Assembly (NCBI RefSeq): GCF_023061285.1
Contig: NZ_JAKGAM010000007.1
Location: 1 to 64,000, forward strand
Length of the DNA: 64,000 nt
DNA from: Chromohalobacter nigrandesensis
Lineage (GTDB): Bacteria; Pseudomonadota; Gammaproteobacteria; Pseudomonadales; Halomonadaceae
Direction of reading: 5' to 3'
Shown here: in pieces, positions 16,371 through 28,668 of the stretch
Numbering within the stretch: position 1 is the first letter of the stretch
Layout of the letters: each line of letters begins with the position of its first letter
The notes under the pieces: model-generated
Databases searched by the model: none
What the model was told of the DNA's origin: nothing
The model's input: the letters and a program-made list of their open reading frames with translations, nothing else
Translations under genes and position numbers: made by a program

Positions 16371-16447
16371 CTCGTAGCTCGTAGCTCATAGCTCATAGCT
16401 CGTAGCTCGTAGCTCGTAGCTCGTAGCTCGTAGCTCGTAGCTCGTAG
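16371..16447. repeat. Tandem 7-bp repeat, 11 copies (CTCGTAG / CTCATAG)
   Basis: Eleven head-to-tail heptamers: nine CTCGTAG and two CTCATAG (third and fourth). It lies between the SDR gene and holC. Because seven is not a multiple of three, all three frames stay open on the minus strand and read as cycles of SYELRAT, a familiar spurious-ORF pattern. Copy number is likely to vary by slippage. Confidence 0.95.
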
Positions 16448-16523
16448 CCGGAATGGTCTTTCTTCCAGCTTCCAGGCGCGCAGCGCCGCTCTTCCAGCTT
16501 ATAGCTCCCCGAAGGGGATATTC

Positions 16524-16976
16524 ATGACCCAAGTCGATTTCTACATCTTGCCCGATACCACGCTGGAGGCGCGCTTGGACTTCGCGTGCCGGCTGGCGGA
16601 GACCATCCATCGCAAGGGCTATCGGCTGCATATCCACACCGAAGACGAAGCCATGGCGCGCGAGCTCGACGATCGGCTGTGGACCTTCAAGCCCGAAAGC
16701 TATCTGCCCCATGCGGTGCTGGCCGACGAGGTCGATCCCCTGCCCCCCGTCACCCTGGGCTGGGAAACGCCTCCGGCGCCCGGCGTCGAGGCGATGCTCA
16801 ACCTGCATCCCGAGATCCCCGAGTGGTTCTCGCGCTTCGAGCGCGTCGCCGAGATCATCAATCAGCATCAGGACGTGCTGACCGCCAAGCGCGCCTGCTG
16901 GCAGACCTACAAGAAGCGCGGCTACCCCGTCAAAGCCAATAACCTGACCCGCCCAAACGCTGCTGGATCTCGCTGA
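16524..16976 (+). CDS. holC: DNA polymerase III chi subunit
   Basis: A 150-residue HolC protein. Chi, with psi, links the clamp loader to SSB on the lagging strand. The N-terminus MTQVDFYILPD and internal DDRLWTFKPESYLPHAV segment, which precedes the LGWE motif, are conserved in HolC. Length matches E. coli (147). It lies directly upstream of valS, the standard pepA-holC-valS order. A GAAGGGG site precedes the ATG. The 7-bp tandem array lies about 75 bases upstream and could affect its promoter. Confidence 0.92.
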   Translation: MTQVDFYILPDTTLEARLDFACRLAETIHRKGYRLHIHTEDEAMARELDDRLWTFKPESYLPHAVLADEVDPLPPVTLGWETPPAPGVEAMLNLHPEIPEWFSRFERVAEIINQHQDVLTAKRACWQTYKKRGYPVKANNLTRPNAAGSR

Positions 16977-17078
16977 GCGCCACCATGACGTCACCCCGCT
17001 TGCGGGGTTATACTTGTCGGTATTTTTCGCCACGGCCATGCGCCGTGCTGACCGTATTTCAAGAGCCGACCGACGCCC

Positions 17079-19982
<2,904 letters not shown>

Positions 19983-20015
19983 GCGCCGCTGTCAAAACGT
20001 CGGCGCACGCCAATC

Positions 20016-20048
20016 ACGCCCATGCGGTTCACGCCGCATGGGCGTTTT
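20016..20048 (+). terminator. Rho-independent terminator of valS
   Basis: A perfect 12-bp stem ACGCCCATGCGG / CCGCATGGGCGT with a 6-base loop followed by TTTTC, 33 bases after the valS stop. Confidence 0.85.
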
Positions 20049-20119
20049 CATGTCGGGACAACGGAGTCAGGGCAACAGGGTAAGCGACATGACGCCCTCA
20101 CCGCCCGCTAAGCGCACAT

Positions 20120-20150
20120 AAAAAAACCCGCGCCAGGGGGCAGCGCGGGT
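20120..20150 (-). terminator. Rho-independent terminator of the small RNA unit
   Basis: An 8-bp stem ACCCGCGC / GCGCGGGT followed on the minus strand by seven Ts. It points away from valS and is not needed by any annotated protein gene. Confidence 0.85.
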
Positions 20151-20285
20151 CGAGGCAGAGTACAACTAGGGGTGCATCGCGAACCGATGCAGGAATGAAA
20201 CATCTGGTGAGCACCAGATGCCGCTTACTTTATCCCTAAGCGTCTCATGCCACCAATAAATTGTTAGCATGATAGCGATAGCGCT
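20120..20285 (-). ncRNA. Candidate small RNA with three hairpins
   Basis: No ORF occupies the 420 bases between valS and the next gene. Read on the minus strand, the region contains a perfect 9-bp hairpin (CATCTGGTG / CACCAGATG, 20201-20220), a perfect 7-bp hairpin (TGCATCG / CGATGCA, 20173-20191), and ends in a terminator with a seven-T tail (20120-20150). The upstream minus-strand gene has its own terminator at 20354-20382, so this is an independent transcription unit. A possible -35 box TTGAAA lies at 20291-20286, but the -10 is not clear. The 5' end is approximate. No known sRNA family was recognised. Confidence 0.5.
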
Positions 20286-20353
20286 TTTCAATCCTCACGA
20301 CACGCTCTTCTGAGCCCACCTCGAGCATCGACCGCCAGGTGGCTATTGCCAGC

Positions 20354-20382
20354 AAAATGCCGAGCCCATGGGCCCGGCATTT
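20354..20382 (-). terminator. Terminator of the peptidase gene
   Basis: A long GC stem (AAATGCCG...CGGCATTT with an inner GCCCATGGGC palindrome) followed by TTTTGC on the minus strand, 20 bases after the aminopeptidase P stop. Confidence 0.8.
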
Positions 20383-20401
20383 CTCAACGTGCGACGCGCA
20401 T

Positions 20402-22219
20402 TCAGCGGGCGATGGGCTGCGTACGCTGCTCGAGCCAGTCGCGGGCCTGGCCGTCGACCTTGGGCATCAGGCGTTGGCGGACCTCGTCGTGGTAAGCGTT
20501 GAGCCAGGCGATTTCCGCATCATCGAGCAGGGAAATATCGATGGCGCGGGTATCGATGGGGCACAGCGTCAGCGTTTCGAAGTGCAGGAACTCGCCGAAT
20601 TCGCTCGGCTGGGCCGAACGATTGACCACCAGGTTCTCGATGCGCACGCCCCACTGCCCCGGCCGATAGACGCCCGGTTCGATCGAGGTGATCATGCCGG
20701 GTTGCATGGCGGACTGCGGCGTCGGCGGCGCGTACCAGGCGATCACCTGCGGCCCCTCGTGGACATTCAGGAAATAACCCACGCCGTGCCCGGTACCATG
20801 GCCGTAGTCGATCCCTGCGGCCCACAGCGGCGCGCGGGCGATGGCGTCCAGTTGCGGCGATGGGATGCCGCGCGGGAACTGGGCGCGTGACAGCGCGATG
20901 GTGCCCTTGAGCACCTGAGTGAAATCGCGCCGCTGCGCCGTGTCGATCTCGCCTACCGGCACCACCCGGGTGATGTCGGTGGTCCCGCCCAGGTATTGGC
21001 CCCCTGAGTCGATCAGCAGCAAGCCATCGCCCTCGATCACCGAATGCGCCGCCGGGGTGGCGTGATAATGCGGCAGCGCGCCGTTGGCATTGAAGGCGGC
21101 GATGGTCGCGAAACTCCGCGAAACGAAACCGTCGCGCTCAGCCCGCGCGGCGGTGATCCGCTCGTCGACGTGCAGCTCGGTCACCGTCGCGTCGCTGGCC
21201 AATGCGTCTTCCAACCAGGCGAAGAACGCGCACAGCGCGGCGCCGTCTTCCTCCATGGCGTGGCGTACGTGCTCGATGTCGCGGTCGCTCTTGCGGCTCT
21301 TGGCGAGCGTGCTCGGCTGAAAGGCCTCGACGACGCTCACGCTCTCCGGCACGGCCTGCATCAGCGCCAGACTCACCCGTGCCGGATCGAGCAGCAGGCA
21401 CGCAGCGGCGGGAAGACCGCCGAGGCGCTCCGCCACCTGGGCATAATCGGCAACATCGATGCCATCGTCGGCGAGTTCGCCGATCACGGCGTCATCCAGT
21501 TTGCCCGGGGCGACGAACAAGGTGGCCCGCGTCGCCTCGACGAGCAGATGCGACAAAAATACCGGATTGAAGGCGACGTCCGAGCCGCGCAGGTTGGTCA
21601 GCCAGGCGATATCGTCGAGAGTCGACACCAGGTGCGTATCGGCGCCCTGGGCCTCCATTGCATGGCGCAATATCGCCAGCTTGTCGCGCCGCGAGGCATC
21701 CACGTAAGCGCTCGGGTGGGCCCGCACCGGCGCCTCGGGCAACGCGGGGCGATCCGGCCAGATGGCATCGAGCAGATCCCGATGGCCTTCCCAGCGGATC
21801 TCCTTCGGCGCCAGGTGGGCCTCCAGTTGACGTACGCTGGCCATCGAGACCACGGCGCCGTCGAAGCCCAGCGTGGCGCCCGGCGACAATTGCTCGGCGA
21901 GCCACTGCATGGGCCGCTGCGCCTGGCCGGGCTGGAGCTTCATCAACTCGATGCCGCTACCCGCCAGTTGCTGCTCGGCCTGTACCCAGTAGCGGCTGTC
22001 TACCCACAGCCCCGCCGCCTGTTGGGTAACCACCAGCGTGCCCACCGAGCCATCGAAGCCCGACAACCAGACGCGCCCCTGCCAATGATGCGGCAGGTAT
22101 TCGGAGCTATGCGGATCGGACGACGGCAGCCACCAGGCGTCGACGCCCTGTTCACGCATGGCATCGCGCAGTGCGGCCAGGCGGGCGGCAGGCGTTTGGG
22201 GAGATTCACTCAACGGCAT
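20402..22219 (-). CDS. Xaa-Pro aminopeptidase, long (APP1-like) form
   Basis: A 605-residue M24B peptidase that removes N-terminal residues before proline. Two creatinase-like N-terminal domains (about 1-310) precede the pita-bread catalytic domain. Metal and catalytic motifs: LLIDSGGQYLGGTTDITR, GHGTGHGVGYFLNVHEGP, ITSIEPGVYRPG and WGVRIENL. Its length matches the three-domain eukaryote-like bacterial aminopeptidases P, not the 440-residue PepP of E. coli. The start lies three bases after the stop of the upstream peptide transporter, so uptake and cleavage of proline peptides are probably co-expressed. Confidence 0.92.
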   Translation of the reverse strand: MPLSESPQTPAARLAALRDAMREQGVDAWWLPSSDPHSSEYLPHHWQGRVWLSGFDGSVGTLVVTQQAAGLWVDSRYWVQAEQQLAGSGIELMKLQPGQAQRPMQWLAEQLSPGATLGFDGAVVSMASVRQLEAHLAPKEIRWEGHRDLLDAIWPDRPALPEAPVRAHPSAYVDASRRDKLAILRHAMEAQGADTHLVSTLDDIAWLTNLRGSDVAFNPVFLSHLLVEATRATLFVAPGKLDDAVIGELADDGIDVADYAQVAERLGGLPAAACLLLDPARVSLALMQAVPESVSVVEAFQPSTLAKSRKSDRDIEHVRHAMEEDGAALCAFFAWLEDALASDATVTELHVDERITAARAERDGFVSRSFATIAAFNANGALPHYHATPAAHSVIEGDGLLLIDSGGQYLGGTTDITRVVPVGEIDTAQRRDFTQVLKGTIALSRAQFPRGIPSPQLDAIARAPLWAAGIDYGHGTGHGVGYFLNVHEGPQVIAWYAPPTPQSAMQPGMITSIEPGVYRPGQWGVRIENLVVNRSAQPSEFGEFLHFETLTLCPIDTRAIDISLLDDAEIAWLNAYHDEVRQRLMPKVDGQARDWLEQRTQPIAR

Positions 22220-22222
22220 GAT

Positions 22223-23806
22223 TCAGGCTCCGGTGGTGGCGTTGGAAGACGAAGCACCGGCGGGATCGACGGTGGGATTGCCCTTCAGCATACGCTTGAT
22301 GAGCGGCGTCAGCAGCGCCAACACGATGGCACATAGCACCAGCGCCACCGCGCAGCGACCGAACAACTCCGGCAACTGATCCAGTTCCTCGGCGTTGACG
22401 TGCCCGCCGATCAAGCCGGCCACCAGATTCCCCAGCGCCGAGGCGGTGAACCACAACCCCATCAACTGGCCGCGCAGCTTGATCGGCGCCAACGCGCTCA
22501 TGGTCGACAGCCCCACCGGGCTCAGGCACAGCTCGCCGATCGTCAGCAATAGCAAGCTGGCGGTGATCCACAGTGGCGAGACCTGATCGATGCCGCCGGC
22601 CACGCGCATCGCCGCAAACATCATCAAGGCAAAGCCGCCGGCCGCGAACAACAGGCCGAGGACGAACTTCACCGGACTACCCGGTTCCATGCGGCGGCGG
22701 CCGAGTGCCGGCCATAGCCAGCCGAAGAGCGGTCCCAACAGGATGATGAAGACCGGGTTGAACGACTGAAACCACACCGCCGGCACTTCCCAGCCGAACA
22801 ACGTACGGTCGGTGTAGTCGTGGGCGAACAGGTTATAGGACGTCGGCTGCTGTTCGAAGGATGCCCAGAAGAACGCCGCCGCCATGATCAGGATGAAGCA
22901 CACGACGATACGCGCCCGCTCCTGCTTGTCGAGCCCGTTAAAGCCGAACAGAAAGACGAAATAACCCAGCGCGCAGACGATGATGACCGTGGTCATGGCC
23001 TCGGCAATCGCCACGGCGTTCAAGGTGATCATGCCGTTGGCCACCAGGGCGATGAAGCCCGCCAGCGCAATCGCCAAGCCCGCCACGTAATAACCTACGC
23101 CTCGACGATGTACCGCAGGCGCATCCCAGCTAGCGGCACGCCCCCGCAGGCTGTCGGCGCGTCGCATGGAAGGAATCGCCGACAAACGGAAGATCAACAA
23201 GGCCACCAACATGCCCAGCCCACCGATGCCGAAGCCCCAATGCCAACCGTATTCACGCATCAATAGGCCGGTGAACAGTGGCGCCAGCAAGCCACCGATG
23301 TTGATCCCCATGTAGAAGATCGCGAAACCGCCATCGCGGCGCACATCGCCCTGGTCATAGAGGCTGCCCACCATCACCGAGATGCAGGACTTGAAAAGCC
23401 CCGAGCCGAGCACGATCAATACCAGCCCGATGAAAAACCAGGTCGCGCCCCAGACGGCGGAGAACGCGATAGAAAGATGCCCCAGAGCAATGAGCACCGA
23501 GCCGTACCAGACGGCACGCCGCTGCCCCAGCCAGTTGTCCGCCAGCCAGCCGCCGGGCAAGGCCGACAGATAGACGGCCCCCGCATAGATACCCACGATG
23601 GCCGACGCAGCTTCCCGCGTGAAGCCCAGTCCGCCTTCGAACACCGTGGCGGCCATGAACAACACGAGTAGCGGTCGAATCCCGTAGTAGGAAAAACGCT
23701 CCCACATTTCGGTGAAAAATAGCGGTCCCAGCGCACGCGGGTGGCCCGCGAAACCTCGATCCTCGCCGGATCGGGGCGATGCTGCATCATCCGTGGTAGA
23801 GCGCAT
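22223..23806 (-). CDS. POT/PTR family peptide:H+ symporter
   Basis: A 527-residue transporter with 12-14 TM helices. ATG at 23806 (MRSTTDDAASPRSGED) is preferred because the conserved core starts with LGPLFFTEMWERFSYYGIRPLLVLFM, which includes the POT-specific ERFxYYG motif (E-x-x-E-R class). A second signature is FSIFYMGINIGGLLAP-like (FAIFYMGINIGGLLAPLFTG). It imports di- and tripeptides with protons across the inner membrane. It is the first gene of an operon with aminopeptidase P (three-base gap), pointing to peptide use as amino-acid or proline source. Confidence 0.92.
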   Translation of the reverse strand: MRSTTDDAASPRSGEDRGFAGHPRALGPLFFTEMWERFSYYGIRPLLVLFMAATVFEGGLGFTREAASAIVGIYAGAVYLSALPGGWLADNWLGQRRAVWYGSVLIALGHLSIAFSAVWGATWFFIGLVLIVLGSGLFKSCISVMVGSLYDQGDVRRDGGFAIFYMGINIGGLLAPLFTGLLMREYGWHWGFGIGGLGMLVALLIFRLSAIPSMRRADSLRGRAASWDAPAVHRRGVGYYVAGLAIALAGFIALVANGMITLNAVAIAEAMTTVIIVCALGYFVFLFGFNGLDKQERARIVVCFILIMAAAFFWASFEQQPTSYNLFAHDYTDRTLFGWEVPAVWFQSFNPVFIILLGPLFGWLWPALGRRRMEPGSPVKFVLGLLFAAGGFALMMFAAMRVAGGIDQVSPLWITASLLLLTIGELCLSPVGLSTMSALAPIKLRGQLMGLWFTASALGNLVAGLIGGHVNAEELDQLPELFGRCAVALVLCAIVLALLTPLIKRMLKGNPTVDPAGASSSNATTGA

Positions 23807-24021
23807 TGGAGTGTCTGCCTCGTTGAGAACTTTCAGGTTGTGCCTGACCTTCGCCGTGCCTTGTGGGCGCGCGGCGAAACAAAACGGCGATGGCACGCAT
23901 GCCATCGCCGGGAGCGGACTATAAGACCTCTACACGAATGATCAATACCCAACTTTTGTCGTACTAACCATTTACCGAGTTATCATGAGCGCGAAAAGTA
24001 ACTGTTTATTTCCAGTGATAC

Positions 24022-27000
24022 TTACCGAGACGCGTCATCATCCTGCATCCAGTGCGCCCAAATGGCGCGGACTCGGCGGCGATGGTCGTCGATATCGGCG
24101 ATCTCGACCTGGCTTCCGGCCTTGGCCAGCGAGGCGCGATGGCTGATGCCGCGATAGGTGAGATACGCCTCGCGCAGCTCGCGTGCCTGCTCGGCGGGAA
24201 GTCGGCCGCTTTCCTCCAGCGTTTCGAGAATGCGCATATTGTCACTGAAGCCGAGCATCTCCGGCGCCTCGGCGCCCAGTCGCAGCACCGCGTACTGACA
24301 GAGGAACTCGATATCCACCATGCCGCCGGGGTCCTGCTTGAGATGAAACGTTCCCCGGCGTCCGGCCTGATCGCTGCTGCCCAGGTGGGTACGCATCTTG
24401 CGGCGCATGGCGACGACCTCCCCGCGCAGCGTGTCGGGGTCGCGCGCCTGCCCCAGCACCTCACATCGCACCGCCTCGAAGCGCTCGCATAACGCCGCAT
24501 TGCCGGCAATCGCGCGTGAGCGCACCAGCGCCTGATGCTCCCAGGTCCAGGCTTGGTGGTGCTGATAGTCGGCGAAGGCATCGAGCGTCGTCACCAACAA
24601 CCCCGAATTGCCGGAAGGCCGCAGACGCATGTCGACTTCGTACAGCGCACCGCTGGCCGTCATCGCCGTCAACAAATGGATGACGCGCTGACCGAGGCGC
24701 GTGAAGAAGACCGCATTGTCGAGGGTCTTGGCACCATCGGTCATGCCTTTAGGGTCGGCATCGTGCAGGAACACCAGGTCCAGATCCGAACCATAGCCCA
24801 ATTCGATGCCGCCCAGCTTGCCGTAACCGATGATCGCGAAATTGGCCTCGTCGCTCTCGTGCTCACCGGCACGGCGCGAGGGGCGCCCGTACTTGCGTGT
24901 CACCTGCTTCCAGGCCATCGCCAGGACCTGCTCGAGGATCACCTCGGCGATGAAGGTGAGATAATCGCTGACCTTCATCAGCGGTCGCGCGCCGACGATA
25001 TCCGAGGCCGCGACATGCAGCACCTGAGCATGCTTGAAGGTGCGCAGCGCATCGAGCTGGCCCTCCTCGTCGTCCTCGGGCACCCGTGCCAGTGCCTGGC
25101 GCAGTTCATCGGCGAGTTCGTCCTTGTCGGCGGGCGAATAAAGCGCCGCCGGATGCAGTAACTCATCGAGCAGCACGGGATGGCGCGCCAGTTGCTCGGC
25201 GATCCACGGACTCGCCGCACACAGCCGGATCAACTGACGCAGCGCATCGGGATTCTCGCGCAGCAATGCCAGATAGGCGGTACGCCGCAGCACCGCCTCG
25301 ATCAGCGGCAGGACGCGCTCGAGCGCGACATCCGGCGCACGACTCTCGCCGACGGCCTCGAGCAGCAGCGGCATCAAGGCATCGAGACGCTCGAAACCGA
25401 TGCGCTGCATGGCCGCCACGGCGCGCGAACGATGCACGTCGGCAAGCCGTTTGAGGGTCGCCTCGGGCGCCTCGAACCCCAGCGTCGTCAGCGTCTCGCG
25501 GGCCTCCGCCGGGATCAGCTCCTCGCGCCAGAGCGCGCCCAGCTCTTCGCGCGAGGCGTCCTCGGGGGCGCCGTCCTCGGGGGTGCCGTCCTCGTCGTCT
25601 TCCTCCTCGGGCGGGGCAATGATGGCATCGAAATGCTCGCGCACCCGCCCGCGCGCCTCATCGAGACGCGCCACGAGTGCCGGCCAGTCGGCCATGTCGA
25701 GCGCCAGCGCCAAGCGCTCGCGCCCCAGGATGTCCTCCGGCAGGGTCTGGGTCTGGCGATCCTTCTGGGCCTGCAAGGCATGCTCGAGATCGCGCAGAAA
25801 AGCGTAATCGCTTCGCAAGGCATCGGTCACCTCGCCCGGTAGAAGCTCCAGATCCGTCAGACAACGCAAGGCCGCCGCCAGCGAGGTCAATTGGAGTTCG
25901 GTATCGCGCCCACCACGAATCAACTGAAACGCCTGGACCACGAACTCCACCTCGCGGATACCGCCGGGGCCGAGCTTGATGTTGTCGGCCATGCCCTTGC
26001 GCTTGACCTCGCGATTGATGAGTCGCTTCATCTCGCGCAGCGATTCGATGGCGCCGAAATCCAGATATTTGCGATACACGAACGGTCGCAGCGAGGCGAG
26101 CAACTCGGCGCCTGCCTCGAGATCGCCGGCCACCGGGCGCGCCTTGAGCATGGCGTAGCGTTCCCACTCGCGCCCCTGGTCCTGATAGTAGCTGGCCAGC
26201 GTGGCGAAGTTGCCGACCAGCGGCCCGCCATCGCCGAGCGGGCGCAGGCGCATATCGACGCGAAACGCCATGCCTTCGTCGGTCACCGCGTCCAGCGCGC
26301 CGATGAGCTTCTGGCCCAGCTTGGTGAAATATTCCTGATGCGAGAGCACGCGTCGACCGCCCTGGGTTTCGCCCTCTTCGGCGAAAGCGAAGATCAGGTC
26401 GATGTCCGAAGACAGGTTAAGCTCGCCCGCACCGAGCTTACCCATGCCCAGCACCACCAGGCGTTGCGGCGTGCCGTCGGCACGAAGCGCTGGTTGCCCC
26501 CAGCGTGGCGCATAATGATGTTCGAGCCAGCCCAGCGCGCCGTCCAGGCAGATTTCCGCCAGGCTGCTGACGTCGCGCGCCGTGCTCCACATGCCCTCTT
26601 CGCCGGCCTGGCCGCGCGGCGCGCGGCACAGATCGCGCCATACGATGCCCAGCATGCGCAGCCGCCGAAAGCGGCGTACCGCAGCCTGCATGGCCGCCTC
26701 GTCCTCGGCGGCTTCGAGACGCTCGGCGAGTTCCGCCTCCCAGGCCTCGCGCAGCGGGGCCTCGTCCAGTTCGCCCTCGGCATCCAGCACCGGCAGCCAG
26801 CCGGGGTCACGGGCCAGCGTCTCGGTGGCGAAGTCGGAAAGCGCTACCACACGTGCCAGCTCGGCGCGACGCTCATTCGAGAGCGCCAGCCAGGTGGCAC
26901 TCGGCATCTCTTCGACATCAACATCGACATTCGCGTCGGCGTCCGCATCGCGCGTCGAGCGCTTCGCCTGGGCGACGCGATCGGCCAGGCACAATGCATC

Positions 27001-27087
27001 GTCGAGCCGCTCGGCGGCTTCGCCCAGCGCCTCATGCAGCGGTGCGGGAATATCGGCGTCGGGCAGGAATCCTTCGGGCAGGGCCAT
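24022..27087 (-). CDS. glnE: Bifunctional glutamine synthetase adenylyltransferase/deadenylase
   Basis: A 1021-residue GlnE. It adds or removes AMP on glutamine synthetase under PII control. ATG at 27087 has a strong AGGAG site and avoids about 108 unconserved upstream residues. Two nucleotidyltransferase domains are visible: LVVLGMGKLGAGELNLSSDIDL (about 240) for the deadenylylase half and FAIIGYGKLGGIELGYGSDL (about 790) for the adenylylating half, each with a GS/G...D-x-D pattern. The acidic linker after about residue 490 contains a repeated EDGxPED motif, longer than usual. It is monocistronic between dissimilar genes. Confidence 0.95.
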   Translation of the reverse strand: MALPEGFLPDADIPAPLHEALGEAAERLDDALCLADRVAQAKRSTRDADADANVDVDVEEMPSATWLALSNERRAELARVVALSDFATETLARDPGWLPVLDAEGELDEAPLREAWEAELAERLEAAEDEAAMQAAVRRFRRLRMLGIVWRDLCRAPRGQAGEEGMWSTARDVSSLAEICLDGALGWLEHHYAPRWGQPALRADGTPQRLVVLGMGKLGAGELNLSSDIDLIFAFAEEGETQGGRRVLSHQEYFTKLGQKLIGALDAVTDEGMAFRVDMRLRPLGDGGPLVGNFATLASYYQDQGREWERYAMLKARPVAGDLEAGAELLASLRPFVYRKYLDFGAIESLREMKRLINREVKRKGMADNIKLGPGGIREVEFVVQAFQLIRGGRDTELQLTSLAAALRCLTDLELLPGEVTDALRSDYAFLRDLEHALQAQKDRQTQTLPEDILGRERLALALDMADWPALVARLDEARGRVREHFDAIIAPPEEEDDEDGTPEDGAPEDASREELGALWREELIPAEARETLTTLGFEAPEATLKRLADVHRSRAVAAMQRIGFERLDALMPLLLEAVGESRAPDVALERVLPLIEAVLRRTAYLALLRENPDALRQLIRLCAASPWIAEQLARHPVLLDELLHPAALYSPADKDELADELRQALARVPEDDEEGQLDALRTFKHAQVLHVAASDIVGARPLMKVSDYLTFIAEVILEQVLAMAWKQVTRKYGRPSRRAGEHESDEANFAIIGYGKLGGIELGYGSDLDLVFLHDADPKGMTDGAKTLDNAVFFTRLGQRVIHLLTAMTASGALYEVDMRLRPSGNSGLLVTTLDAFADYQHHQAWTWEHQALVRSRAIAGNAALCERFEAVRCEVLGQARDPDTLRGEVVAMRRKMRTHLGSSDQAGRRGTFHLKQDPGGMVDIEFLCQYAVLRLGAEAPEMLGFSDNMRILETLEESGRLPAEQARELREAYLTYRGISHRASLAKAGSQVEIADIDDHRRRVRAIWAHWMQDDDASR

Positions 27088-27187
27088 GGTACTCTCCTGG
27101 AACGTCCCGGCAGCTAGCGCCGGGGCAAGCGTTATATGGCCCCAGCTTAGCGGAGCTAATCGCTTGGAAGCTACAGGCGAGCAATCC

Positions 27188-28666
27188 TCAGCGCCGCCAT
27201 GGCAAGCCACGCTCGGCGGCGGCGATGAACGCCTCGGCGGTTTGACGCGGCGATGCGCTGAGCAAGCTGACGCCCACGAACAGCACGCACGCCACCGGCA
27301 GCGCCCAGATGCCTGGCGGCCAGCCCAGCGGTTTGGCGCCGCTGATATACAACGCCACGACCCAGGCGCCGCCACCGAGAATGCTCGCCAGGGCGCCCGC
27401 CGCGCTGCCACCGCGCCAGAAGAAGGCGCCGACCAGCGCCGGCACGGTGACCACCAGGCCGGTCGAGGCGGCGACCGAGAGCACCGCGATCAGATCGAGG
27501 CGCAGCTCGGCGAAGGCCAGTGCGAGCAGCGCGATCAGCGGCAACACGGCCTTGCCGACCCACAGTTGGCGGCGTTCATCGCTGCCTTTGCGGGCCACCG
27601 CATAGACGTCCCGCGACAGCATCGATGACAGCGTCAGCATGATCGAATCGATGGTCGAGACCGCCGCCGCCAGAATCCCCACCATCACCAGCACGCCGAG
27701 TACCGGCGGCACATGCGCAGAGGCCAGCAGGGTCGGCGTGGCGAGATCCGAATTTTCCAGGTCGGGGAAGGCGATCAGCGCCGAAAAGCCCCACAGCACC
27801 GAGACGGCGGTATACACCAGCCCGAAGCACAGAAACCCCAGCAACATGCGGCGCATAGCCTGCAGCGAGGCCGGCATGAAGAGGCGCTGGCTGACCTGGG
27901 GATTGGAAAGGCTGAAGAAGAACCAGGGGATCGTCAGGCCGAGGAAGGTCGCCGGCGTGAACAGACCCGACCCCGGCACCGTGAGCGCCTCGGGATGTTC
28001 ATCGGCGAGGGTCGCGAACAGCGCCTCGAAGCCGCCCAGCGAGGCCACCACCAGCAGCGCCACGGCCGTCGAGGCGACGATCATCAACAATGCCTGCAGC
28101 GCGTCGGTCCACATCACCGAGCGAATCCCGGCGATGAAGGTGAATACCAGCGCCAGCACGGTGGCCACCGCCACGCCGGTGGTAAAGCCGATGGCACCGT
28201 CGGTCATGCCGCTCAGCAGATACCCCACGCCCGCCAGTTGCACTGCTGCATAGGGGATCAGAAACAGGCTGCTGACCAGCGCCGTGGCCACAGCCACGCC
28301 GCGATTCGCATAGCGGTGCCCCAGCATCTCGCTGGGGGTGACAAAACCGAATGCTTTGCCCACCGCCCAGAAACGCGGCCCGAAGATTGCCACCAACGAG
28401 ACCCCGGCGAAGTAGACGATTTCGAAGCCCAGCGCCCCCACGCCACCGGCGTAGGTCAGTCCGGCCAGCCCCACCATCATGAAGGCACTGTAGGTCGTCG
28501 CGCTGTAGCTGAGCGCCGACACCAACCCGCCCATGCGCCGCCCACCGAGGAAATAGTGCGCCATGTCGGGCGTCCCGCCAGGTCTGCGCTCGCGTGAGCG
28601 CCAGGCCACACCCAGCGCGACGACGACATACACCAGCACCGACGTCCACACGAGTGTCGACGACAT
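27188..28666 (-). CDS. Sodium:solute symporter (SSS family)
   Basis: A 492-residue Na+-coupled transporter with about 13 TM helices. ATG at 28666 has an AAGGAGAAG site located inside the end of the upstream small gene. Family features include YFLGGRRMGGLVSALSYSAT near the N-terminus and the central STIDSIMLTLSSMLSRDV segment that lines the Na+ site. Substrate is not assigned; relatives carry pantothenate, acetate, proline or other organic acids. It forms an operon with a 59-residue membrane protein, as several SSS transporters do (for example PanF with YhdT). The host's likely saline habitat fits sodium-driven uptake. Confidence 0.9.
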   Translation of the reverse strand: MSSTLVWTSVLVYVVVALGVAWRSRERRPGGTPDMAHYFLGGRRMGGLVSALSYSATTYSAFMMVGLAGLTYAGGVGALGFEIVYFAGVSLVAIFGPRFWAVGKAFGFVTPSEMLGHRYANRGVAVATALVSSLFLIPYAAVQLAGVGYLLSGMTDGAIGFTTGVAVATVLALVFTFIAGIRSVMWTDALQALLMIVASTAVALLVVASLGGFEALFATLADEHPEALTVPGSGLFTPATFLGLTIPWFFFSLSNPQVSQRLFMPASLQAMRRMLLGFLCFGLVYTAVSVLWGFSALIAFPDLENSDLATPTLLASAHVPPVLGVLVMVGILAAAVSTIDSIMLTLSSMLSRDVYAVARKGSDERRQLWVGKAVLPLIALLALAFAELRLDLIAVLSVAASTGLVVTVPALVGAFFWRGGSAAGALASILGGGAWVVALYISGAKPLGWPPGIWALPVACVLFVGVSLLSASPRQTAEAFIAAAERGLPWRR

Positions 28667-28668
28667 CC

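Noticed and set aside
16977-17078. T-box or other riboswitch upstream of valS
   Set aside because: Only a short GC hairpin (ACCCCGC/GCGGGGT) is present; no specifier-loop or T-box sequence, and T-boxes are rare in Gammaproteobacteria.
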